DNA from: Branchiostoma belcheri
Lineage: Eukaryota; Chordata; Leptocardii; Amphioxiformes; Branchiostomatidae
Direction: 5' to 3'
DNA: 64,000 bases
Assembly (NCBI RefSeq): GCF_001625305.1
Contig: NW_017803713.1
Span: 323,949-387,948 of the forward strand
How positions within the stretch are numbered: position 1 is the first letter of the stretch; each line of letters begins with the position of its first letter. Both the position numbers and the translations under genes were made by a program. Positions 54,763 to 64,000 of this stretch are shown here, one piece after another. A model generated the notes under the pieces. That model ran no database searches, was not told the DNA's origin, and was given only the letters and a program-made list of their open reading frames with translations.

Positions 54763-57700
54763 CTACACCCAGATACGTTTCCTTAATTGTACTGGTCACG
54801 ATTGTCAAGATTTAAATTGGTGGCACTAATTCATGCTTGAAATAATATAATATTACAAACAACAATCTTTCTCATTATAATTTGGAACAAGTTAAGCCAA
54901 TGGCATGTTTTGTATGTGATGCCATCTTAAAATCCTTACGTATACATTGGTGCACCTTACTGGTGATAATATTATAGGTCCTTCTGTTTGATTCGTTTAT
55001 ACAGGCCCAGAGAACTGGAAATTTAAAAAAAGCCATAACACAATGCAGGTTAGTGAAATTGGTATGGTGCAGTTTTTAGCCACAGCTAACCTGCAATGGT
55101 CCATAGTACATGTACTTCTAATGTTTTTTAAACCACCTAGTATGAAGTATACATTCAAGAAATATTTAATGGCAATGGTTAACATTTTAGTATGATCCGT
55201 ACTAGCCTTCTTAACTTTGAGTAGTGTAGGTAAAATTTGTCTGGTGTAGGTTGAACTTCAGTAAATACCCACATCACTGCAGGTAATACTGGGAAGAAAA
55301 AAAGATTTCAAGCCATTTTGCTATTAATAATAGTATTAATAATAACAATTATAGTATTATTTTAGTCTATAATCCCAGGTCCAGCTCTATCTGAAGGGCT
55401 GCCATGACACCTGTTTTTATATTGACTCCCAGGGGACTGTAACAACAGTCACTACTATATGTACTTGTTAGAGAACTTTGCTAAAATCACATTAAAGCAC
55501 AACTCCCAGGCCTGCGTTGCCCCCATACAGTTCCTATCAAACTGCCACATCCGGCAGGCGGTTAACTCGGAAACTCTCACGTTTCCAGTTTCTCAAAACA
55601 CTGCGTTTACAATGGATTACAACAACTGGAGTGGTGCGGCAAGTACCTTTGAGACGTGTACGTGTGCACAAGAGGGCACGCACAAAAACAAAATCTATTT
55701 GTTCACTGTCTTTTGTGGCGTGGCAGCAAATTAGTACCTGATTACGATATAATTGCTCTTACTAGTAACTGTGTACAAGTACTTCATCTTTTCCCTCATT
55801 TTGTTAGAATGTGCTTGTTTTTTCACACTGAAGGATCAGAAGGATCCTCTTTTTCTGTGTACTTGCACTGGTACACGTAACATTTAATTTTTGAAAAGTA
55901 CCTGCACCTTTTTTACCTGCCCCACTGTAGAATACAGGAATCGTGTGTACATACTATACTAAAACTGTTCAGATTAAGTTGCTGTAACCATTACCAATCT
56001 ATTTCTTTTATATTAGGAAGCAATAGCCAATGTGGCAATTAAAAATCCACATACATGTAGTAGTAGCAATTGTAACTGAGAGTACATGGACCAGAGCAAG
56101 TTAGGTAGTAGACATCAGAAATATTGTACAGCTCCGATTTTACGAAATTAATGTAAGTATATATATATAGTATTTCCAGCCCTGTAACAGACTTAGGACA
56201 TCTACACCTACATGTATGTAGTACACATAACCCTAATATTACATGTACCTGCAACAATTGTGAACTTTGAATTTTAAACTCTTATTCATCAAGTTATTGT
56301 GTACAGGTATAAAATCAATCAATAAAAGTAAAACTCTCCTTCAATATGCCTCACCATTTTGTGCATAATATAACAATTATAACTTGAGATTTGTCTCATG
56401 AATATTGATAGCACAAACATATAATATACAACAGCTGGCACCTTTAAATTCCATACAGACACACACAATAGCAGGAACACAGCCTCTGCTGTTAGCACTG
56501 ACATGGATGGAGGCGTGAACAAGTGTGCTTTGTGTTACCTGAAGCTGTGACCACCTGTACAGGTGACACAGGCTTACCTGTCTAGGGTTAGGCACTGTAG
56601 TAGAAATCCTTTTTGCAGTGTTCTGCAATATTTGCAGAATGTCAACATCGACAATTCGGAAATACTTTCTACAAAATTTTTAAATTACACAGTGACTTGA
56701 AAGACCGGATCTAAATCCATGTCAAAATATACAAAATTGCATGTGGGCAAATATTTTACAATCGTCATGCAATTTAAAAAATACATGCAAAAGTACCTCA
56801 GTCAGTAGTACACCCCTAGCCTGATTTTGTCAGTCAGCAAAATTGCAGGTTGCTTAATTTTTCTTCAGCAACATTGAAAATGTCTCTGCAAAATGCAGAC
56901 TGCAGATGGGTATTTCTAACACTGGTTTTAATTAAGGGCGTACCTTGTATATGTCCTTGGACCCAAGGAGTTGGAAAAGTTGGTTGTTATACTAATTTCA
57001 AGTAAAAATATAGCAAGAGGACATCAAATTCTTGTTTTCATATCTAACTGTACTCTTACTAAGTAAGTTACTCTGATTCAATTTTCTACTATTATAATCT
57101 TTTTTGTCACAATCAGACAATTTGTGATTTTTTTTTTTTGTATTTTCACATAATTTTTCAAATGTCAGGACTAATGCATGGAGTAATACCACAATATTCT
57201 GACAATCAGTGTGAAATATTTGATATGAAAAAACTTTCATCAACACCAAACAGCTCAGTCAACATTTTTAGAAATTCTAAGAGTCAGTTTTCTACTAGTC
57301 ACTCTGTTTTTTGTGTAACTTATAAAAATAAATTGTAACCAGGCAGAGTGTATGATATAATAATATGTACAGCTGATATATAACTTGTCATTTGTATTTT
57401 CACACAATGCAGTTTGCAGCTTGATAAACTTTGAATTGAAACATATTTTCCGCTCCTGTGACTTCATCCCCTTTATTTCAACTTGAAGGATTCATAATGC
57501 AAGGAAAGAATAGATGGAAGGTAGGCCGGTATTTAGTAAATAACCCTTCATTAGTTCCACAATGCCCAGTGCACAGCTGGAGAGGGTTCTTACTGAGCCC
57601 TTGTGACAGATTGAAAGGCCTTTTTGGGTCAGTGCCTCTGGTGACACATGCTGTAAAGCAGCACTTGACATAGTTTTTATTTGACTCAGGGGACTGGTAT

Positions 57701-59376
57701 TATTTTTAGAATGATGCATAATTTATTACGATTCATGTCTATCTGTTGTTGTTATATTTTATATAGAAGGTCTGTTACTATTATTGAGCATAATAAATTT
57801 TATAGCAAAATAAAAATCAATTTATTATCCTGATCCTAAAATAACATCATTTCCCAATAAATGTGTGTTTTAAATATTCAGAAGCCATATCTTGGACCGA
57901 ATCCCTTTTTTTATTACATCTACCTGCATTGCTGCACTTATGTACATGTACCGTGTAACATTGAAAATAACCTGCACCAGACAAATTTTACCTGCACCAC
58001 TCAGATTTTATTAGGATTTTTAGTAAATTTTAACAATGTTCAGAAACCATGATTGTTATCATTTCTTTTAAGTTTTACACATTGGTGGTGACAAGTCAAT
58101 GCAGCAAATAAAAATCTACATACATCTATACAATCATACATAGGAAGTCAGTACATAGGTACTAAGGTAGTCAGTTTAGATATACCTGCACAACAAAATG
58201 TTACCTGCACTGACATATGATAAATTACAGTGACCATCTGCTACAGTGACCAAATGACTTAGCATATTTTCCAATGACTATAGTTCACTACTGCAAACTA
58301 TGGCCTAATTGATTTCTATATCAAAAGCAAACATCATATGACTAAAAATCTATAATGAAAAAAAAATGAACTGCCCAACATGATTATAAAAACATGATGC
58401 AACTTCCAGTACTAGTAGTCTAGTAGTTTACCTCTAACAGCTACCTGTACGTAAAATTCTGTATAACAGCCCTTCTTAAGTATACAGCCATGATAAAAAC
58501 AGCATCTTGACATCCCCTCCCCTTTGGTAAACAGTTGTACTCCGACGGAGTAAACAAGGCTTGGACAAGCTGTCTGTAGTCGCACCACCTGTTTAATATA
58601 CTACTGGTACATTCAGGCCAGAGTGTGCTGTGTATAGTGCCATGTACCTAAACCCACATTTACAAAAATGTAGGTTCAGGTCCAGATTCAAGTCCACAGG
58701 TTTAGGTTCAGTTCTGGACTCGTAAGTCCGGACCTAAACCCATGGCATATGAATTATGATATACAAAGTTGCATGTTGGCAGCCTTGCAATTGTTGGATG
58801 GGCGAAACTGTGGCCACATAACATGGAGGCCGACACTTGACAATGCCCAATGGCAATGTTTTCTTCATTTTACAGCACAGATTTTCCAATCTATGGAAGA
58901 TTTTGCAAAGAAAAACTCCATATATTTTACCCAACAGTCATTTGTTCTACTATATAAAGGGTTAAATGTACACATGTCCATACCGCTTGGGCTAGAATCT
59001 AGGTTAATCCAAGACATAACACGAGATAATTCTCGGCTGTCCTGGGATAAAATATACTAATTCCTGTGATAACACATTAGGGTTACAACACCTATTAGGT
59101 AAATACCTGTACCTGTTTCAGATAGAATTCAATTTTTTAAATTACAGTACTCAAAACATTGTCTTCTATAATTTATTCTTCCTGTAATGTTTTTTTTTTT
59201 CAAGGTAAAAATTCCTCAGAAATCCCTTTAAATTATTCTAATTAACTTTCCAACTGCATACAAATTTTGAGGCCACTTAATACTAGTAATAGAATTTGTT
59301 GAGTCTTAATATTCTGATATCACATTCAGGTGGTCGAGATTTTTACGAGTTTTCACAACTAGTACCGCCCCCCCCC

Positions 59377-59396
59377 NNNNNNNNNNNNNNNNNNNN
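59377..59396. other. Assembly gap of 20 N
   Basis: The gap sits between a run of C and CCCCCACACACACACACA, so it is probably a simple-sequence collapse of unknown true length. Confidence 0.99.
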
Positions 59397-60103
59397 CCCC
59401 CACACACACACACACACTCATTTCTTCCGTGTTCTTTAGTGTACATGTCAAGAGCTGCTCACAAGCATTCAAAACAGCACCCTTTTCAAGAGCCTGGACA
59501 GATTTCTTGGTCCTTAACACCAACACTTGACAGTATCCTGGCTACAGCTAGGATCTAACCCCTGACCTCCACCATAGATGGCTACTCTCTTGGTTGCTGT
59601 TTAACTCTGTTTGTTAAGTCATCATGGCCAATTGCCGGCTGCCTGTTCTGTTTACTGTTTCTATGACCCAATTAATTTATCAAGATAAGGGAACTCTATT
59701 TTAACTGTGACTGTGATTAAAAACATGTGAGGTTCCCTTTTTAGTAAATTAAATTTTACAGATTTTTTCCAGAGCATTCAAAGTTTCAGGATATACTGTG
59801 TAGCACTACAGTCAAGTCACCACCTCTACATAATTAGGACCACCTGACCAATGTGAGCTTAGATAATTTTCCACATATTCATTGACACATTTAGATCCTG
59901 TCTATGGTGACCACCTGTCCACACAGATCAGATTTTATCAGCGTTCTCTTTCAAGTGGTCTTTTTGGACAGTTTTTACTGTAAATTGTAAGTAGCACTTT
60001 CACTAGTGGCAACCCATATACATGTGTACAGCTTAAGTCTAAAGATGCAAAGCGGGCATGATACAATTAAGATAAGAAAAAAGAGATTGACTTGTGAATT
60101 TTT

Positions 60104-60890
60104 TTCAAGCAAAACATGAAAAGCCATCCGACCAGTGTTGTAATGTAATAATAATAAAACTATAGGGATAAGGAAAACTATAAGGATAAGGAAAACTATA
60201 GTACAGGTAAAAGAGGATTTCATTCAACACCCAATTGATGCATCAAAGCTCATTTGCAACAAAACAGGCATAAAATCTTTAGTTGAGCAGAAGAGATTCA
60301 ACAACGAAATTTTCTTCATGCAAAACATGAAAGGCCCAAAGCCGACTGCAGGTCACAGAATGTTCTGCCGCAAAAATGTTGAACTGTCTGGAGGTATAAA
60401 AATATTTCATTCAACACACATTGATACACTTCAAAGCTTTAAACTACAAAACAAGCATGAAATCTTTAGTTGAGCAGAAGAAATTCAACAACGAATTTTC
60501 TTCATGCAAAACATGAAAGTCCCACAGGACAGAATGTTCTTCCGCAACCCTGTTGAACTATACTATCTGGTATAAGAGGATTTCGTTCAACACCCATTAT
60601 TGTTGTAACAAAAACTTAAGTTGAGCAGATTATAACTATTAATAGACAGTGAACAATAAATTTTCTTCATGCAAAACATGAAGAATGCTCAAATGATGAC
60701 TGTTCTACCGCAGCCATTAACAGTTGAAAAGGATTTTACTCAACACCCAATTGTTGCAACAAAAGTTAAACCTTTAGCTTTACTTGAGCACATTATAGAC
60801 ATTGCACAAAAAATTTTCTTCATGCAAAACATGAAAGGCCCACAGCCAACTGCAGGCCAGACTGTTCTACCGCGGCCCTGTTGAACTATT
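60104..60890 (+). repeat. Tandem array with shrinking period
   Basis: Five units are marked by TTCATGCAAAACATGAAAG (first unit TTCAAGC) at 60104, 60315, 60501, 60666 and 60819. Spacings are 211, 186, 165 and 153 bases. Units also share TGTTCTNCCGCA, GTTGAACTAT, ATTTCATTCAACACCCA and AGTTGAGCAGA. GCAAAACATG is followed by a GCCGACTGCAGG variant in two units. Confidence 0.85.
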
Positions 60891-62102
60891 GGTAAACACC
60901 AAAGCAAAACTACTCCATTTGCTGGCAGGGCGTGGCCTACGCTTTGGTCGTAATCCTAACGCCGACCGCTTGTTGCTTCAGTGGGTTTGAAAAGACGGAC
61001 GTGAGGACCAAGAATGTAAGCGCGGTGGTTCCGCACCATGAAGTCTCATGGCATCCAGGTTAATTGTGTCCAATAGAAAAGGCTGTTTGTAAAGAGGTTT
61101 ATGTAGATTTTAACTGATTAACGAGGCTAGATGTAAACTACAGTTATGTAATGTATGTCCATTGTCGTAACTGTTTAGTGTATAGAAATGTCAGAACAAA
61201 TTAACTACTAGTAGTGTACTTGTTTTGCATTTGTTACGAAAATAGGCCATTTTAGGTAAGTTTCACGTTACACTTGCAGACACACAAACAAGGTCTCTTG
61301 GCCAGCTCTCTACCAGCTACTAGTACATCTTTTTCTGTTTAAAGGACTGTTAGATATTAGAACAATAGAGTTTGGATAATTTTGTATTCATAGCATTGCA
61401 TCATACCTAAAGTAAAAAAGATTGAAACAGAACTATACAATTTTGTTTCTATTGACAAATATAATGTGGGACATCATAGAAACCTGAAATGAAACAATAA
61501 TAATAATAAACAAAAAGATTATTCACTAGGTGTTTTTCACAACTTAATTTAATTTGTAACTTGTAAACTTCCCCATTAGCAAAAGGAACCCAAAATTAAT
61601 TCTTGTTATTTCTACATTCCAAAAAAATTATCCCTTAGAAACAATGACCCAATTTTTCCTAGCCTCCAAAAAAAACTCCAATATTACGTGACAAGAACTA
61701 TACTCAGCTGACAATGGCTTCACTTAAACGTAAACAAACAAAAATTGAGCAACATTCTTTCACAACAAAACTTCACATGACCCAGGCATTCTTTCAGTAC
61801 TAGGCACAGTGACAATGCTAACACCAGGCTGACCTATAATTGTATAGAAATTCCTCCGATGCAGTCCAAGGAATCTTACTACAGAGCCTCGACTGTCAAT
61901 GAAACTTTTGCGGGCTCTGAATAATTGAAATCCCGCTAAGACCTGCGTTCTTTCACACCTTAGTAGTTAAGGATACCGAGTGTATGCCATCGGCCTTGTG
62001 TTGAGGTCACAGGCTTTGTGTACACCTTGTCACCTTCAATCCTGTGATCTTTATCATTCAGAGAACTGGCAGTTAGTTTTTAGTTGTTTTTAAAGTGCTC
62101 AC

Positions 62103-62139
62103 CAGTGGGAGGTGGTGCTGAGCGCTGCTGGCCCGCCAT
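62103..62139 (-). CDS. USH1C: Candidate first coding exon of USH1C
   Basis: ATG at 62139-62137 has A at -3 and G at +4, an ideal start context. Twelve codons (MAGQQRSAPPPT) plus one base precede a donor ACTG|GTGAGCAC. The phase (1) fits the candidate exon at 54671-54762, which in turn fits the proven harmonin exons. It is GC-rich against AT-rich surroundings. It could equally be the first exon of another minus-strand gene. Confidence 0.45.
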
Positions 62140-62962
62140 CCTGAGGAAATTCTGATTTAAGGGCTGAAATTTCCATCGAAGGGTGGAATCAGCTGATGAT
62201 CCCACTGGTGAGGTCATGAGACTTTTATGGTCAAGTGTGTATTTTCAAACTGTCACATCATGCTTCATTTCTCCAAGGCTCAAACTTGGTGTAGGTAAAT
62301 TTGTCCAGGGTGCAGGTAAAATTGGTCTAGACAGTGCAGGTTATTTTCAATGTTACGGGTACTAGAACCTGAACCAGTCTTTCGAGCCTTGAAAATCCAA
62401 TCCTTCAAAAGCAAAATGTTGTGCTGTACCATGGATTACAGACAGCTTGAAGGGAATTATAAAAGAACTTCCAGAAAACCTAAGCTATGTTGAACCAAGA
62501 GCTAACCCTGTCCAAGGGTCAGGACCTATTACACCACTTTGTTCATAGTATTCATACCTCTGATGAGACCAGACAGTCTACATGTATTATTTGCACTTGT
62601 CAACAGAGTCCTCTTTCAGAAGGCATACGTCAAACAGAATTGACATTGTTTTTTTATGACAAGATAGCTTGGTGACTTTTAAAACATTAAAGCTCTGCAC
62701 AAGTCTTCCTACCTGACAAATATGCACAAAATGTTTTGTACCTGCCCCCTCCCAATTTCTTGCTAACCCCTCCCCCCTACATAAATGATAAGACTGACAG
62801 GTCAACTGTGAGGTGATATGTGTGCATAGACTTTGCACCTAGCTCGGACACCGGTATTAGTAAGACTACTAAGAGTCACCTGTGGTAACAGTTTATAACA
62901 TTCAGGTCTTGAAATCCTTTTTTCTAGTGTCCAGAAATATTGTCTGAACAACATAACTTATA

Positions 62963-63385
62963 AGGCCTTAGAAAAAAAATGTTGTGTTTCCTGTTTCCAG
63001 ACCGACCCTAGAAAAAACTGCCGACCCTAGCCTTTTTTTTAATGCTTTGGGCGGATCCCTGCAAGGGACATAAATTTTCGAGCTGATCGAATTTTAACTT
63101 TTCTATCTCCATGATCTGACACCTGTACAATCGGTTTTCCAACATTGACATTGAAAATATAAGTGTCCTCATGCAAATTTCACTTTTATTAAACTGTATT
63201 GTACATTAGTTGGATCATGGATCACTCCAGAGATTGCCAAAGTCGAATATACATGTAAATAAATAAGTTCAGTTCAGTTCAGTTCAGTTCAGTTCAGTAA
63301 ATAAATAAAGAATTTCGAAAAAAAAATACCTACCTACTGACCCTAACTTTTTCAGGAAACACAACAATTTTTTTTCTAGGCCTAA
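62963..63385. mobile_element. Family C element, most complete copy
   Basis: Left end GGCCTTAGAAAAAAAATGTT, right end inverted GTTAGGCCTAGAAAAAAAAT. The interior includes GGCGGATCCCTGCAAGGGAC, CCATGATCTGACACCTGT and a TTCAG microsatellite. Its inverted interior matches the other copies at 16251-16585 and 46194-46645. Confidence 0.75.
63267..63298. repeat. (TTCAG)n microsatellite
   Basis: About six perfect GTTCA repeats inside the family C element. These may have expanded from its internal sequence. Confidence 0.95.
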
Positions 63386-63696
63386 CTTCAGACATCCAAA
63401 TCCTGTATTCAAATGCTTGAAAGCGGTACGTGCACCGCTAGAATTATTCTTTAGAACTTTTGAAAGCCTGCGTGTGTGATAATCATTTAGGAACCCTGTG
63501 TGATAACGTTAATTATCACACGGGCCGGAACACCTGTATTGAACGTTATCAGGGCTTGGGCATTACATAAATTTGTTTACATACTTAAGTAGAGAGATAG
63601 ATACCAAGAGGTTAATTTACGATAATTACAAGATACATGGTTAGAACTTAGATAAAAGAATTTACATATTGACATTCTGCAAGCATAGAAGTCAAA

Positions 63697-64000
63697 CCCT
63701 TTATTGCTTTGCAATAAAACCTTAAGATTTCATATTCCCAGGTGAGGCAGCACCTGTCAAGGTGCAAAACCACCTGCGCAGCTGTAAAAAAACACCTGAG
63801 CAGGGGAAAAATCACCTAAATCGACCTACCAACACATTTAAAAAAATCTATAGCTCTACATGTTTCTGCACTTTATTGCTTTGCACTAAAACTTTATGAT
63901 TTCATATTCCCAGGTGAGGCATCACCTGTCAAGGTGCAAAACCACCTGTGCAGCTGTATTAAGACCTGAGCAGGTGAAAAATCAGCTAAATCAACCTTCC
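63697..64000 (+). repeat. 172-base tandem repeat running off the window
   Basis: CTTTATTGCTTTGCA recurs 172 bases apart (63699 and 63871), followed in both units by TTCATATTCCCAGGTGAGGC, CACCTGTCAAGGTGCAAAAC and CACCTG...GCAGCTGTA. Within each unit ACCTG/CAGGT motifs are themselves repeated. The array may continue beyond the window. Confidence 0.85.

Larger units (their letters stand above)
54763..62102. other. Non-coding interval above the candidate second harmonin exon
   Basis: AT-rich sequence with an assembly gap, a tandem array (60104-60890) and short family-related fragments (for example pieces with ACCTGCACC near 57960-58200). A stretch at 55490-55740 is open in two plus frames and somewhat GC-richer, but resembles no family I know. 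Otherwise I see no gene. Confidence 0.45.
62140..64000. other. Region upstream of the candidate harmonin start
   Basis: Would contain the harmonin promoter if exon 62103-62139 is its first coding exon. No TATA box is obvious. It contains a family C copy, a TTCAG microsatellite and a 172-base tandem repeat. No further gene was found. Confidence 0.4.

Noticed and set aside
55459..55741. Two overlapping plus-strand open frames in a GC-richer patch
   Set aside because: Neither frame resembles a known family, and no splice sites or start context support them. Possibly an old retroelement scrap.
58650..58745. Repeated CCTAAACCC/GGGTTTAGG motifs with a GTCCGGAC hairpin
   Set aside because: Short imperfect motifs without clear borders or duplication. 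Not enough to define an element.

Overview
The window is a eukaryotic, AT-rich, intron-containing chromosomal segment. It most likely comes from a cephalochordate (amphioxus, Branchiostoma) or a close invertebrate deuterostome. The reasons are a vertebrate-like harmonin gene, GT-AG introns, abundant small inverted-repeat transposons, and tRNA-derived SINE pieces. The species call is inference. There is one 20-base N gap at 59377-59396.

Layout. (1) 1-1900: transposon debris, including a clean hAT-type element (1506-1861). (2) 1924-9460, plus strand: a very large C2H2 zinc-finger gene. It has a ~5 kb exon with about 40 intact fingers, a 398-base intron, and a 691-codon exon with three more finger-like motifs and SUMO-type motifs. 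Its first ~140 bases of finger sequence change frame four times. (3) 9651-16830: a tandem duplication with an offset of 3,485 bases. Each unit holds an intronless twelve-segment membrane protein that I read as a divergent otopetrin-type proton channel. Copy 1 (10986-12728) is open. Copy 2 (14426-16182) has a one-base frameshift and has lost the ancestral stop. The two copies serve as empty-site controls that date and delimit several transposon insertions. (4) 16800-21700: non-coding sequence with inverted-repeat elements and a hammerhead-ribozyme-like motif. (5) 22337-45249, minus strand: the USH1C (harmonin) gene, reconstructed here as 24 phase-compatible exons. They encode the harmonin N-terminal domain, PDZ1, PDZ2, a long charged coiled coil and PDZ3. 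Two further 5' exons (54671-54762 and 62103-62139) fit in phase and carry a good start codon. Two candidate 3' exons (21736-21779 and 20834-20988) could extend the C-terminus. (6) 45250-64000: intron or upstream DNA packed with nested mobile elements. These include a GC-rich 1.8 kb element with CGTCC-rich ends inside a second transposon, a shrinking-period tandem array (60104-60890) and a 172-base tandem repeat at the right edge.

The three gene families do not form a pathway. Harmonin is a scaffold of microvillus and stereocilium tips, otopetrins are proton channels, and the zinc-finger protein is presumably a nuclear DNA-binding protein. Their adjacency looks incidental. The most distinctive material is the hammerhead-like motif pair, the composite CGTCC element with an exon-like segment, and the paralogue-validated transposon insertions.
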